DNA of 64,000 bases from Natrinema sp. HArc-T2 (GCF_041821085.1 NZ_JBGUAZ010000009.1:1-64000); one strand, 5' to 3'; shown: positions 34,019 to 44,330, counted from the first letter of the stretch. Notes: generated by a model from the letters alone, not told the origin. Made by a program: numbers and translations.

Positions 34019-35677
34019 TCATTGGTCTCTCTTATTCGATCCCTCTGTCCCGATCAGTTGCTGGCCCCGGTCAATCCAACTTTCTGCCAGTTCCTCGGTG
34101 GTCTCAGCGGCTGTCGCGACGTGTGTACTGTCGGCGATAGCAAGTTCGGAGACTGACTCGATTCCTGCGGATCGAAGCCGTTCAGCATACACCGGTCCGA
34201 TTCCTCCAACATCATCAAGCTCGTACGAGTATGGGGCAGCGACAGCCACCTCGTCAACGGCCTCTTCGACTTCAGTACGAATCGCCTCGCTGACGTTCTC
34301 AACAACCACCGTCTCGATGCCCTCGCCGGTTTCGACTTCGACAGCGATCCCCTGTGGTCCAGTATTCAAACCGATTTCATGACCGAGTGCGTCTTCAAGA
34401 AATGTCTCGATAGCTGTCGCATCACGAGTTACCATTCCACGTTCGAGCTCACCGTCGTCGTCTGCGAGGACCACTTCCAATTCGTCGACGTCACCAACCG
34501 TGACATTGGTTTCAACGTCGATACCGAGTGTTTCCTCGATACCGTCGCTAATAACGTCTGCGAGTGTTGGCCGCTCGGATTGCTCGAGGAACCACTCGGC
34601 GACTTCGGGCCAGAGATCTCGATGAGCCCCATTGGACATCGCGAGACCGACATGGCCGCTGGGATATTCGATGGTCGAAACGTCAGCAGTCCCGACGACA
34701 TCGTTAAACGGTTTGCTCGCTGCCGGCGGAACGAGAACGTCATATTCACCGACAATTTGTAGAAGGGGCATATCGATGTTCGTGACGTCGACGTGTTCGC
34801 CGTCGATGGTCAGTTCGTTCTCGTAGAGGAGATTGTCCTGATAGATCTCTTCGAGGAACTCAGCATAGACTGTACCAGCGACGTCGACGCTATCGGAGAG
34901 CCACTGCTCCATTCGCGCGAAGTTTCGGACGAAATCCTCGTTTTCGAGTCGATTGGACAACTGCACGTACTTCGTGATGTTGTTGGCTACCGGATCCATC
35001 ACATCGAAGCCAGCAGCGAGAAACTCTCCGGGGACGTTCCCGAACGTATTGGTCACTGTCCGCGGATCATAATAGTCCTCGTCGCCCCACAGCTCAAGAA
35101 CGCCGCCGGTGTCGTCAAAGTACAGGCCAGTTGCCATCAGCGCGAGTGCATTCACTTTCTCCGGATGGAGCGCGGCGTAGATGGCCGACATCGTGCCGCC
35201 CATGCAGTAGCCAAGGACATTGATGGCGTCCTGACCCGATCGCTCGCGTATATCGTCGATGCAATTGTCGATGTAACGGTTGACGTAGTCTTGGAGTCCG
35301 AGCCGTTGATCGAGGTGTGACGGCTCGTGCCAATCGATGAGGTACACGTCGTGACCGGCTTCCAGCAGTCGGCGGACGATCGATCGGTCTGTTTGGAGAT
35401 CGAGGATATACGGTCGGTTGATGAGGGCGTAAACGATGAGAATCGGAATCTGATGCTGGTTCTCGGTAAGCGACTCGTAGCGGAGTAATTCGAGCTTGTT
35501 CTCCGTGTAGACGACTTCATTCGGAGTCTGACCGACATCGGCGGACGCGGCGTCCTGGAGCCGGTCTTGGGCGACAGTCGCTTTGCGAACGACATCTGTG
35601 GTCGTTTCGAATACCGTCTGCTGGGCCGAGAGAAGGATCTCGAATGGAGGCCATTGCTGGTTGTCGTCCGAGGTCAT
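34019..35677 (-). CDS. phaC: Class III polyhydroxyalkanoate synthase PhaC with HhH extension
   Basis: 552-aa alpha/beta-hydrolase-type polymerase that makes PHA from hydroxyacyl-CoA. Lipase-like box GYCMGG has catalytic C158; D313 (VGEYDVLV) and H342 (SGHVGLAMS) complete the triad. After residue 370 is an acidic domain, then a helix-hairpin-helix-like segment (489-512, VGGIGPVYAERLRSAG), giving a longer C-terminus than the catalytic core needs. Class III enzymes normally require PhaE, and none is next to it, so a distant phaE or an alternative partner is expected. It sits with Usp genes in a stress cluster. Confidence 0.93.
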   Translation of the reverse strand: MTSDDNQQWPPFEILLSAQQTVFETTTDVVRKATVAQDRLQDAASADVGQTPNEVVYTENKLELLRYESLTENQHQIPILIVYALINRPYILDLQTDRSIVRRLLEAGHDVYLIDWHEPSHLDQRLGLQDYVNRYIDNCIDDIRERSGQDAINVLGYCMGGTMSAIYAALHPEKVNALALMATGLYFDDTGGVLELWGDEDYYDPRTVTNTFGNVPGEFLAAGFDVMDPVANNITKYVQLSNRLENEDFVRNFARMEQWLSDSVDVAGTVYAEFLEEIYQDNLLYENELTIDGEHVDVTNIDMPLLQIVGEYDVLVPPAASKPFNDVVGTADVSTIEYPSGHVGLAMSNGAHRDLWPEVAEWFLEQSERPTLADVISDGIEETLGIDVETNVTVGDVDELEVVLADDDGELERGMVTRDATAIETFLEDALGHEIGLNTGPQGIAVEVETGEGIETVVVENVSEAIRTEVEEAVDEVAVAAPYSYELDDVGGIGPVYAERLRSAGIESVSELAIADSTHVATAAETTEELAESWIDRGQQLIGTEGSNKRDQ

Positions 35678-35728
35678 AGTCGTCCTCTCGTGAACGTTGT
35701 TTCTGAGGCGTACTGTCCCGCCATCGTG

Positions 35729-36172
35729 TTATCCAGACTCCTCCGTGATTTTCCCACCAGTCCCTTCGACGATGCGAACCTCCCGATCACTCTCCTCGAG
35801 GAGTTTCCGACGAACCCCCGAGAAGTGCTCTGTGTGGTCGCCATGTTCCCCGACGACGATGATTTCTGCGTCTACCTCGTCGGCGTACTCGAGGATGACA
35901 TCGTGTGGACTCCCGTGTCGAGTGTCTCCCACGACGCGAACGTCTTCTGTTGCTGCCATCTCCGCGACCTCTTCGATGCATATTGCGGCGTGATCAGCAG
36001 CGTAGATAGTCGCCAGTTCCGCCGAACTGAGGGCAGTATCGTCGAAGCGACGCTGGTCGACGGCACAGATGACATGCAGCGGTACCCCGCGATCTGCTGC
36101 GAGTTCGATTGCCTGTTTGGCCGCCTGTCTGGCGTATTCGCTGCCATCAGTGGCCAACAGAATTGATCCCAT
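35729..36172 (-). CDS. Universal stress protein (UspA family)
   Basis: 147-aa single Usp domain beginning MGSILLATDGSEYARQAA. The nucleotide-binding loop is altered (GEHGDHTEHFSGVRRK), lacking the normal GS/T end, so ATP binding is doubtful. Lies upstream of phaC on the same strand, 51 bp away, suggesting co-transcription and a role in PHA/stress physiology. Confidence 0.85.
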   Translation of the reverse strand: MGSILLATDGSEYARQAAKQAIELAADRGVPLHVICAVDQRRFDDTALSSAELATIYAADHAAICIEEVAEMAATEDVRVVGDTRHGSPHDVILEYADEVDAEIIVVGEHGDHTEHFSGVRRKLLEESDREVRIVEGTGGKITEESG

Positions 36173-36461
36173 GCGTGGTGACTCAACAGGAAGCGAGTTA
36201 GTTCTTGTAGGGAACCCCCTACTCGCTCGGCCCTTGGGAGTGGTGTTAACGCCTGACGCTCTTGTGGCGGAGATTGTTGATACAGTTTCCTGCCGTCGGC
36301 TCGAGTCAAGACTTGGCCGCCAGAGTCACTGAGATGCAAGTTCGCGATCTATTGCACTCGCCGCAGAATCGCAGGACGGCTCCGCATCAACAATGTGCTA
36401 CACAAGAGCGACGCCTGAAATTAGCTCAAGACGAATGTTCCAAGATGGATGTATCGGCGGA

Positions 36462-39245
36462 TTATCGCTGCTTGTCGTCCTGTTTTTGATGGTCCTCAAC
36501 TCGCACCTGCTCGCTTGTCGTTGACGAGCGGAAAAGTCGGTCATAGACGGTAGACGTGAGAATGTTGAGAAGAAGGAACGCAATGAAGGCAACGCCGATC
36601 CACCCCCACTCGTGAACAGCAAGCGGAACAACTTGGAAGAAGTCGTGTACTGGGGTGTACAGAACTATCAGGTGGAGGAGAAACGAGAACCCGATAGCGG
36701 CCAACAACCACAGATTAGATCCGAGGGTCAGACCGTACCGAGAGCGAATGACGTAGATCCGGATCAGTTCCCCGACGACGATGAACGTAAACAGGAGCGT
36801 CTGTGCACGGACGAGCGAGCCGGTGGCCTCGAGGCCATAAAAGAAAAGCCCGAGACCGATAATCGCCAGTAACATGGCGATCGTGACGATCGACACGAGC
36901 ACACGCGTATTGATCACGCCTTCGTCCGACGGTCTCGGAGGCCGCTCCATGAGTCCGGCAGCGTGTGGATCCGCCCCAAGGGCGAGCGCGGGCAGCGTAT
37001 CCGCGACGAGGTTGATCCAGAGGATCAAGACGGGAGTCAGAATCAGTGCCTGGGAAGTTCCTGTAAATCGCTCGGGAAACAGCAGACTGCCAAGCAGGAC
37101 ACCAAGAAACACCACCAGGACCTCACCGGTATTGGTCGAAACGAGGTAGTTGACGAACTTTCGAACGTTCTCGAATATCCCTCGCCCCTCTTCGATTGCG
37201 TCTCGTATTGTCGCGAAGTTGTCGTCACGGAGGATCATATCCGACGCCTGCCGTGCGACGTCGGTCCCACGATTCCCCATGGCGATCCCGACATCGGCTT
37301 GTGTGAGTGCGGGCGCATCGTTGACGCCGTCGCCGGTCATCGCGACGTTGTGGTCATTCGCCTGTAACGCGGACAGTATCCTGACCTTGTGGTCCGGTGT
37401 AACTCGTGCAAAAATGTCGACCTCTTCGACGGTGTCGCGCAACGCGTCGTCCGACTGGTCGTCGATGTCGCTGCCGGTAAGCGCGCCTTCCGGGTCGAAC
37501 CCGATCTGCTCGCCGATCGCCTTGGCAGTCGTTATATTGTCACCGGTCGCCAGGACTGGCCGAACGCCCGCGGACTGACAGTCGGCGATCGCCTGTTCGA
37601 CTTCTGCACGGGGCGGATCGAGCATTCCTTGGAGACCGAGAAATACCATCCCGTCCTCGATCTGGTCCGCATCCGCGTCTGGATCGTCGACCGTCTTCGA
37701 TGCGAAGCCGAGGACACGAAGTGCATCCTCTGCAAACGACTGGGTTCGCTTGAGGACGTCTTGTCGTTTCGCGTCGGTAAGCTCACACACTTTGCCATCC
37801 TCGAGGATGCGGTCACACCGCTCGAGCACGACTTCCGGCGCACCCTTCATGTAGGCGGTTGGCTCGTCGCCATTGACGAGTACCGTCATCCGTTTGCGTT
37901 CTGAGGAAAACTGAATCTCGCGTATCCGCTCGCCGGGCCGATCGACACCGGCGTCGTCCGCCATTCGCTGGACCGCGATCTCGGTCGGCTCGCCTCTGTA
38001 CTCGTTTTCGTCTGTTCGTTCCACATTGTTACACGCGGCACCACATCGGAGAAGCCACTCGAGTGCCTGGTCAATGTCCTGGCTGTGCCGAGTGTCCGTT
38101 CGCTGACTCCCTCCGTTCCCGTCGGCCGATACCGGACTGAGATCGGACGACTCGACGACGGTTCCAGCGGCGTAGAGGCGTGTCACCGTCATCCGTTCTT
38201 CGGTGAGTGTTCCGGTTTTGTCGGTGACGATGACGTCGGTCGATCCGAGGCTCTCGACGACTGGGAGTCGTCTGACGAGGGCGTTTCGATCGACCATCTT
38301 TCGGGCTCCAAGCGCGAGCGTAAACGTCACTACCGCAGGCAATCCCTCCGGGACTCCCGCAACGGCCAGGGTAATACTGACGAGAAGGACTGAGACGATA
38401 CCCGTCGCGGTAAAGAGAAACTGGACGACAGTGACGAGGACGATGAGGACAGCGACGAGAGCGCCGATTTGCGTTCCGAGCTGTTTGACTTCCGCCTCGA
38501 ACGGGGTTTGTCGGTCGTCGGACTCGCCGAGCTGGGTTGCGATCCCGCCGACCTCCGTTTCCATACCGATCTCGACAACGACGGCTCTCCCGCGCCCTTT
38601 CACGACGGTCGTATTCATGTAGACCATGTTACGCCGGTCGGCTAGTGGCGTATCGTCATCGACGGCTTCCGGATTCTTCTCGACCGGCGTACTCTCCCCC
38701 GTGAGCGCGGATTCGTTCGTCCGTAGCCCGTCTGCTTCGAGGAGCCGTGCATCCGCTGGAACCGCGTCGCCCTGTTCGAGGTAGATTACGTCACCAGGGA
38801 CGAGCCGTTTCGAATCGATGGACTGCTTCGTTCCATCACGAATTCCGATCGCATTCGGGCTCGCGAGTTCACGAAGTGCCTCGATCGATCTCGTGGCCTG
38901 GTAATCCTGGACGAATCCGAATAGCCCGTTCACACACAGGATTAACGCGATGAACGCGGCTTCGGCGTAGTTCGGTTCACTCTCCGGGAAGAGCCCGACG
39001 CCGAGTGAAAGCAGTGCCGCCACGACGAGCAGGTACATGAGCGGATTTCGAAACTGAGAGAGCAGGAGTTCGACGCGCGACGTGCGCTCCGCCTCGCGGA
39101 TGTCATTCTCCCCGTATTCCTCGAGCCGTCGGCCCGCCTCGGCGGACGACAGCCCACCGTCGTCAGTCTCGAGCGTCTCGAGAGTGTCTCTTGTGGACTT
39201 GCCATGCCACGGCTCTGTGCGGTCGTTTCGAGGATTTCCCGTCAT
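36462..39245 (-). CDS. P-type cation-transporting ATPase (type II)
   Basis: 927-aa P-type ATPase. Phosphorylation motif DKTGTLT has D342; actuator TGES (SALTGESTPVEKN), ATP-binding KGAPEVVLERCD and hinge TGDGVNDAPAL are present, with about ten membrane helices. The sequence style (HGKSTRDTLETLETD...AGLSS and the ten-helix type II plan) fits Ca2+ or Na+/K+-type pumps; ion specificity is not determined. Start MTGNPRND at 39245 overlaps the stop of the upstream small gene as ATGA. Probably expels Ca2+ or Na+. Confidence 0.92.
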   Translation of the reverse strand: MTGNPRNDRTEPWHGKSTRDTLETLETDDGGLSSAEAGRRLEEYGENDIREAERTSRVELLLSQFRNPLMYLLVVAALLSLGVGLFPESEPNYAEAAFIALILCVNGLFGFVQDYQATRSIEALRELASPNAIGIRDGTKQSIDSKRLVPGDVIYLEQGDAVPADARLLEADGLRTNESALTGESTPVEKNPEAVDDDTPLADRRNMVYMNTTVVKGRGRAVVVEIGMETEVGGIATQLGESDDRQTPFEAEVKQLGTQIGALVAVLIVLVTVVQFLFTATGIVSVLLVSITLAVAGVPEGLPAVVTFTLALGARKMVDRNALVRRLPVVESLGSTDVIVTDKTGTLTEERMTVTRLYAAGTVVESSDLSPVSADGNGGSQRTDTRHSQDIDQALEWLLRCGAACNNVERTDENEYRGEPTEIAVQRMADDAGVDRPGERIREIQFSSERKRMTVLVNGDEPTAYMKGAPEVVLERCDRILEDGKVCELTDAKRQDVLKRTQSFAEDALRVLGFASKTVDDPDADADQIEDGMVFLGLQGMLDPPRAEVEQAIADCQSAGVRPVLATGDNITTAKAIGEQIGFDPEGALTGSDIDDQSDDALRDTVEEVDIFARVTPDHKVRILSALQANDHNVAMTGDGVNDAPALTQADVGIAMGNRGTDVARQASDMILRDDNFATIRDAIEEGRGIFENVRKFVNYLVSTNTGEVLVVFLGVLLGSLLFPERFTGTSQALILTPVLILWINLVADTLPALALGADPHAAGLMERPPRPSDEGVINTRVLVSIVTIAMLLAIIGLGLFFYGLEATGSLVRAQTLLFTFIVVGELIRIYVIRSRYGLTLGSNLWLLAAIGFSFLLHLIVLYTPVHDFFQVVPLAVHEWGWIGVAFIAFLLLNILTSTVYDRLFRSSTTSEQVRVEDHQKQDDKQR

Positions 39246-39526
39246 ACTGTCCACCTCGCTGCTGCTGGGCGCTCGATTACGTGTCCCTCCCACGCCTCGA
39301 ACTGCTGGGCTACTTCCTGATGTTCGACGGGGTCCGACGGTGGCCCGATGAATACCGGAACGCTATCGGTCCACAGCCGGCCCGATATCCCGTGGTCTGT
39401 CCTCGGCTGTCGTCGCTTCACTCTATCGGCCAACGCGGCTTCGATACTCTGTTTTGGATCTCTGTGTGACCAGTCAGCGTTCTCCTCGCGTTCGAACGTG
39501 AACGAGTCGACGAAATCACGCGTCAC
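39242..39526 (-). CDS. Small hypothetical protein coupled to the P-type ATPase
   Basis: 94-aa ORF starting at GTG 39526; its TGA overlaps the ATPase ATG (ATGA), strong evidence of translational coupling. Mixed charge, no membrane helix and no recognised domain (includes DGHGISGRL-like and EVAQQFEAWEGHVIE segments). Possibly a regulatory subunit of the pump. Starts 3 nt after the stop of the 46-aa gene upstream. Confidence 0.6.
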   Translation of the reverse strand: MTRDFVDSFTFEREENADWSHRDPKQSIEAALADRVKRRQPRTDHGISGRLWTDSVPVFIGPPSDPVEHQEVAQQFEAWEGHVIERPAAARWTV

Positions 39527-39529
39527 CCG

Positions 39530-39670
39530 TCATCCCCCAATTTCGAGCGTGACTGGGCTGTCGTCTTCGAGTGGCCAGTCAATTGATGGAGGGACGTGGC
39601 AACCGCTGCTCGCGTTCTCGGTTCTTCGGGTTTGAATTCTCTCATAGTCGACCAGACAGTGGACATCCAT
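39530..39670 (-). CDS. Tiny hypothetical protein, first gene of the ATPase operon
   Basis: 46-aa ORF (MDVHCLVDYERIQTRRTENA to the PLEDDSPVTLEIGG end). Begins 26 bp after the stop of the upstream Usp gene and ends 3 nt before the next start. The tight operon spacing and acidic C-terminus support it; no homology is claimed. Confidence 0.5.
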   Translation of the reverse strand: MDVHCLVDYERIQTRRTENASSGCHVPPSIDWPLEDDSPVTLEIGG

Positions 39671-39696
39671 ATGAACAAAGGTACCAGTTCGGTGCG

Positions 39697-40581
39697 TCAC
39701 TCACCATTCTCGACAGGCTCTCGAACCGTTAGAACAGGAACCGGTGATGTCCGAATGAGCGATTCCGTGACGCTTCCGAGCATGTATCGATCGAAGCCAG
39801 TTCGACCGTGTGTCCCGACAACGACGAGATCGACGTTGTGGTCGTTAATATACGAGAGAATCGCTTTGGGAATCGAGGGGGCGTGTTCGACTGTCTTCGA
39901 AACTGGCTCGACGCCAGCGTTCGCTGCGAATTCCGCTGCCTCGTCGAGCAACTCGGTCGCGCTTTCCTCTAATATCGATTGCTGGATGTCGCTCCGGACG
40001 TCGACACCGAGACTTGTGAGGGCGATGACGGAGAGGAGGTGAAGCGTTGTCTCCTCGGCGTTCACGACGTCTACGCCCATTGCGAGTGCTTGATTCGCAC
40101 AGTCACTTCCATCAGTTGGGACGAGGACATCTTCATATGGGTACTGGCGTTCGTCGGCTGCATCTGGTTGCATCGTGAGGACTGGGACGTCCGATCGTCG
40201 GACTACCCGCTCGGTGGTACTCCCAAGGAGCAAGCGCTCGAGGCCTTGCCGACCGTGAGTGGGCATAGCGACGAGATCAATGTCGTTCGCTTCAGCGTAG
40301 TCGATGATGATTCTGTATGGGTCTCCTTGTCGAACATCTGTAACAGTGCTCACGCCCCGTTGCTTGGCACGGTCGGCTGTCTCTCGAACGAGTTGCTCGC
40401 CTTCCTGTTCGAGGGCATCCACGACTTCCCCTCGAATTCGTGTCACACTATCTCGTGTTGTATCCGCCACGTTGAGGATATGGACTGTCGAATCGTGTGC
40501 GGTCGCGATATCGAGGACGTGCTCAAATACGTCTGTCGCCCCATCGCTCTCGTCAACTGGGAAGAGAAGGGTATCGAACAT
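39697..40581 (-). CDS. Tandem universal stress protein (two Usp domains)
   Basis: 294-aa protein with two Usp domains. The nucleotide-binding motifs are intact in both: THGRQGLERLLLGSTTE and GTHGRTGFDRYMLGSVTE. Start MFDTLLFPVDES at 40581 is preferred over the 9-residue extension. It lies directly upstream of the tiny genes and the P-type ATPase and may form one operon with them, as spacings are 26, 3 and overlap. Double-Usp proteins act in stress survival or as ATP sensors. Confidence 0.92.
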   Translation of the reverse strand: MFDTLLFPVDESDGATDVFEHVLDIATAHDSTVHILNVADTTRDSVTRIRGEVVDALEQEGEQLVRETADRAKQRGVSTVTDVRQGDPYRIIIDYAEANDIDLVAMPTHGRQGLERLLLGSTTERVVRRSDVPVLTMQPDAADERQYPYEDVLVPTDGSDCANQALAMGVDVVNAEETTLHLLSVIALTSLGVDVRSDIQQSILEESATELLDEAAEFAANAGVEPVSKTVEHAPSIPKAILSYINDHNVDLVVVGTHGRTGFDRYMLGSVTESLIRTSPVPVLTVREPVENGE

Positions 40582-40699
40582 ATGTAGATCCTTGGGTTGA
40601 GTACACAAAACAAGAGGGGATGGTTATAGAGGGATGAGGTAAGTCCTACGGAGGTTGTTCCTGTAGATCTCCACAGAATACAGTCGACAGCCTTTGTGG

Positions 40700-41770
40700 C
40701 TACGCTTTTTCGCGATTGAGATAATCATCAATAGGGTCCTCAATGTCTCCCATGATTGCTTCTAAGAGGTCTGTCACTGTTACCATTCCAATGACTTCCC
40801 CATCTTCTATTACCAACGCGAGTTCTTGATGTTCGGCCTGAAACTGATCGATAGCATCGCTTATATCGACATCTGGCGACAGAGTCATCGGCGGAGCAGC
40901 GATCTCTTCGAGATTGAGGTCTCCTGTAGCCATTTCATCGCGATATCCGCCTAACACTGGGAAGTAGATGATACCACGGAAATCTGTAAGATCGTCACCG
41001 ATCAATGGATACCGTGTGTGTGGTTGCTTTTCGATTCGGTTGAAATTCTCCTCGAAATCAACCGCCGTTGAGAGGGCAACAATATCATCAGTGGGGACCA
41101 TCACCTCACGAACGGGCTGTTCTCCGATGTTGAGTGCATTCATAACCTCTTCCCGCCGCTCTGGCGCGAGATTGCCTTCATCGAGGACAGAACCGAGTCG
41201 ATTGCGGAGATCCGCTCGTGACTCGATGACTTCCTGTTCAGTTTCACGCCATGCACCAGTCATCTCGATGCCGAACAGTTTCAGCGTTCCCTTTGCGATC
41301 CAGTCTCCGAACCAGATCGCCGGGGCAAGCACCTTCGCGAACCAGTAGAGTGGTCGTGCCCCGTACTGACAAACTTGCTTTGAACGTTCGACACCGAGAT
41401 AGGTCGGTGTCTGTTCGCCATGTGTGAGATGAATCAAGTTAATAAGCAAAAAGCCAAGTAATGAGCCTGCCCCGATCGACGCGAGCGCCGTATTCTGGAA
41501 TACCGGCTCGAATAGTGCTGCCAGCCCAGGTTCAGCAACAATACCTAACGCGATGCTCGTTCCGGAGATCCAAATCTGGCATGTCGTTAGATAGAACTCG
41601 AGATCATTGGTCATCTCCCATGCAAGTTGAAGCGATGGCGTGTCGAATTCAGACTCGGGATACTGTCGAGCACGGGTCAGACCGAACTCAATTGCGACGA
41701 AAAACGCGTTCAATCCGATGAGAAGGAGTCCTGCCAGTATTCGTAAACTGATCTCAAGTGGTTCCATCAA
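40700..41770 (-). CDS. CNNM/DUF21-CBS membrane protein
   Basis: 356-aa protein. Four N-terminal membrane segments form a DUF21/CNNM domain (LLLIGLNAFFVAIEFGLTRA near 15-35), followed by a linker (ERREEVMNALNIGEQPVREV) and a pair of CBS domains with MVPTDDIVALS and VIGMVTVTDLLEAIMGDIED. Such proteins are linked to Mg2+ or other divalent-cation transport or regulation. A C-terminal CorC/HlyC domain is absent. Position next to Usp and ATPase genes fits ion stress, but substrate is unknown. Start may be M1 or M2. Confidence 0.88.
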   Translation of the reverse strand: MMEPLEISLRILAGLLLIGLNAFFVAIEFGLTRARQYPESEFDTPSLQLAWEMTNDLEFYLTTCQIWISGTSIALGIVAEPGLAALFEPVFQNTALASIGAGSLLGFLLINLIHLTHGEQTPTYLGVERSKQVCQYGARPLYWFAKVLAPAIWFGDWIAKGTLKLFGIEMTGAWRETEQEVIESRADLRNRLGSVLDEGNLAPERREEVMNALNIGEQPVREVMVPTDDIVALSTAVDFEENFNRIEKQPHTRYPLIGDDLTDFRGIIYFPVLGGYRDEMATGDLNLEEIAAPPMTLSPDVDISDAIDQFQAEHQELALVIEDGEVIGMVTVTDLLEAIMGDIEDPIDDYLNREKA

Positions 41771-42107
41771 TGACTCGTAGTGTTAGACACCACAAATTAG
41801 TATGGGAATGTCACTGCGACATTTCATAGAATGTAGTGAATTAGGTTCGGTGCCTACTGTTCACGCCGGGGAGGATGCCCATAGCCGTACCATCCGACAG
41901 TAAGTAGCGTTACTTTGATCTGCGGGTTTTGAGCCACGGCTCTCCGGGTAAATGACTGCCACCAATCTCCTACGGAAGAGCGAAAATCAAAGAGCAATTG
42001 CGAAATCGGTGGTAAAGGTTACGAAACCACTTCATAGCGCTTCTCCCATTTTGAAGCTTGTAGTCTTTCTGCTTCTAAACGAACTCGCGACTGTTATATT
42101 AGCACAC
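41771..42107. other. Intergenic region
   Basis: No gene recognised beyond the 3' side of the transposase remnant at 42108. A plus-strand ORF here lacks protein-like composition. Confidence 0.35.
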
Positions 42108-42362
42108 CTACCTAACCGTTGTTTCAGCGACGATGATGTCGAACGCGTAGGATTTCAACAGAGCCTCTTTGTAGTAGCAATGGAGGAAGCTACGCATAAT
42201 CTCTGGTGGCTCATGATCTCGTGTTCGCCCCGTCTTCTCCGGAGCGAACACGTCGAACTCTTCGAGAAACCTGAAGGAGAGGTGCTCAAACAACGCTAGC
42301 GCCTCTGTCTCTACCGAAGAATGCTCTTGCAGGGTCGCTGGCTCATCCACCACAGCGTTCAT
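42108..42362 (-). pseudogene. IS5-like transposase N-terminal remnant
   Basis: 84-aa minus-strand fragment with GRTRDHEPPEIMRSFLHCYY, the N-terminal signature of haloarchaeal IS5-like transposases, then diverging and stopping without the catalytic domain. Possibly related to the C-terminal remnants at 19161 and 30960. Confidence 0.55.
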
Positions 42363-42561
42363 CCTGCTCTTTGGTGTGCCACTCGTTCTATGACACCCTC
42401 AGTCTCCGATATAACCTCCAGCGGCGACACTGGTTCAAGCACCGACTCGTTTCCGGAATATGGCGCTGAAAGCCTCCATCTTGAGAGAACTCGAGATAAC
42501 CGATGAAGCGAACAGTTGAAACTGTCCCTGTTCAGTAAGCGGTGACGATTCGTCACCAGCC

Positions 42562-43527
42562 CTATTGCACGTACTTACTCGTGAGGTAAAGCAGGTACGC
42601 CGTTCCCGTCGATCCGAGGAGGGTCAGGATCCAACTTGCAAGTGTTCCGGCATATTTGCGTGTATCTACGCTGCTTCCCGCACCAGCGAATCCGCAGCCG
42701 GCGATGCTGTTGATGATGATGTGGTTGTAGGAGATCGGAACACCGAGCGTATTCGCGATGATTTGGACCATCGGAATCGCGGTCAAGAGGACCGCGAGGG
42801 ACGTTCGTTGTCCGAGGCTGGCGTACTGTCGACCGACGGCCTGGAGCATAACGGGACTTTTCGTCCACGCGCCGACCATGATACCGAGTCCGCCGAACGC
42901 GATCAACGGAAGCATCCCGAACCCGAGTTCACGAACCGTGCCAACGAGTGGTCCGACTGCCAGTCCGACTTGGCTGCCGCCACCGATGAACGAAAACACG
43001 ATTCCCGCGAACAGGACCGCCTTGTCGACCGCACGATCCATTTGGGCCGACTCCGGAACGTATCGCCGTATGAGGACGACTATTCCGTACGCCAGGACCA
43101 CGGCGACGACCCCGGACACGACCCACGATGCGATCGTGAGATACCAGTAGCCGAGGGTTGGACTGTAGCCTGCCGCCAAACCGACTCCAGCGACCGCGCC
43201 GAACGTCGAGAACGCGACGGGGATCGAGTGTTCGAAGTAGATTCCCAGTCCGACGTACAGTCCGATAACGAGCAGTGCGATCGTCCCCATCTCGAAGGTG
43301 ATGGTTCCGGAGACGATTTCCGTCCCCACGCCGCGTGTCACCGCCGCACCTTGGATGACGGCACCGACGAATCCGACGATTCCGACGAGGAACGCTCCCC
43401 GGAGTACCCCGACCGAGTTCGCCCCGATCGCAGGTGCCATTGAGACGGAGACACTACTCGCGCCGGTCACTGCTGCAACGGCGAATGACACGAGAAACGC
43501 ACCGGCCAGGAGAACCAGTGATGGCAT
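42562..43527 (-). CDS. PiT-family phosphate permease (2)
   Basis: 321-aa membrane protein with about eight to ten helices. PiT-like repeats are visible as VTGASSVSVSMAPAIGANSV and YNHIIINSIAGCGFAGAGSS. Start MPSLVLLAGAF at 43527 precedes the first helix; a longer in-frame start (43680) adds a hydrophilic stretch and is less likely. The C-terminal half keeps a normal permease core without the acidic insert of the first PiT. Likely Na+/H+-coupled phosphate uptake. Confidence 0.85.
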   Translation of the reverse strand: MPSLVLLAGAFLVSFAVAAVTGASSVSVSMAPAIGANSVGVLRGAFLVGIVGFVGAVIQGAAVTRGVGTEIVSGTITFEMGTIALLVIGLYVGLGIYFEHSIPVAFSTFGAVAGVGLAAGYSPTLGYWYLTIASWVVSGVVAVVLAYGIVVLIRRYVPESAQMDRAVDKAVLFAGIVFSFIGGGSQVGLAVGPLVGTVRELGFGMLPLIAFGGLGIMVGAWTKSPVMLQAVGRQYASLGQRTSLAVLLTAIPMVQIIANTLGVPISYNHIIINSIAGCGFAGAGSSVDTRKYAGTLASWILTLLGSTGTAYLLYLTSKYVQ

Positions 43528-44330
43528 GTCGTCACTTGCGAAACCGTAGACGTTGGTGTAAAGCGTATCGAAATCGCAGTGTACGACTTCCAAAGGATTA
43601 TCCGGCGTGAGACGTGACCGTTGCATGGCCCAGTCGAAGTTGGAGCGGCCGCCATGAATAGCCGACGAACAATCCATCACGGGCTGTCGGTATACGTTAT
43701 GGATCCATCATGGGACCCAACAACACCGGGGGATCCCCCGCTGATCGAATCGTGGAGAAAACCGTCCGCACTCCGCAGGTCGAAACGGTTCGGGCGTCCG
43801 TTCGACGATTCTTGACGACCGATTGATCGTCGATCGACCAGTACAGCACTGTTTGGTCGAGCGTGCCCGGGAAGTAGCTGAGACGACCCGACGACGGCGG
43901 CTACTTGCCGGTGCCTAGTACAGTTTCTCAGTCGCCGTCAGCGGTATACACGCCTCCACGACGTTCACTTCCGATTCTCACGCTATTCCACTTTTGTTGC
44001 TCTGTTGCAGCGCATTGGTCTTTAGTTAAGCCTCAATCCTCGGTTGTGTAGCGGTAGCGAGCCTCTCTTGGAGTCTCGATCGTTGTTGATGTCTTTTTGA
44101 GCGTCGTCGATCAGTCGATCCAGTAACTGTGGCTCTCTCACTCGAAAACAACAGGGTTTCTTCAGGTCGCCTACCGATCTTACGACTTCTCGTTCGGTTC
44201 CACTTCTTGATGTCAGAGCGAGTTGACTGACGCCTACAGAGACGATTGAGATGGAGGGTTAGTTGAATGAGTCTGAGTATGGGTCAAAATCATTATTGGA
44301 GTGCCATACGAGTAGTCAGAATGTCTATTC
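43528..44330. other. Intergenic region between PiT (2) and TFB
   Basis: No gene seen. A GGGATCCCC-type palindrome lies near 43731-43739 and several short dyads. Probably holds promoters of the divergent PiT and TFB genes. Confidence 0.35.
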
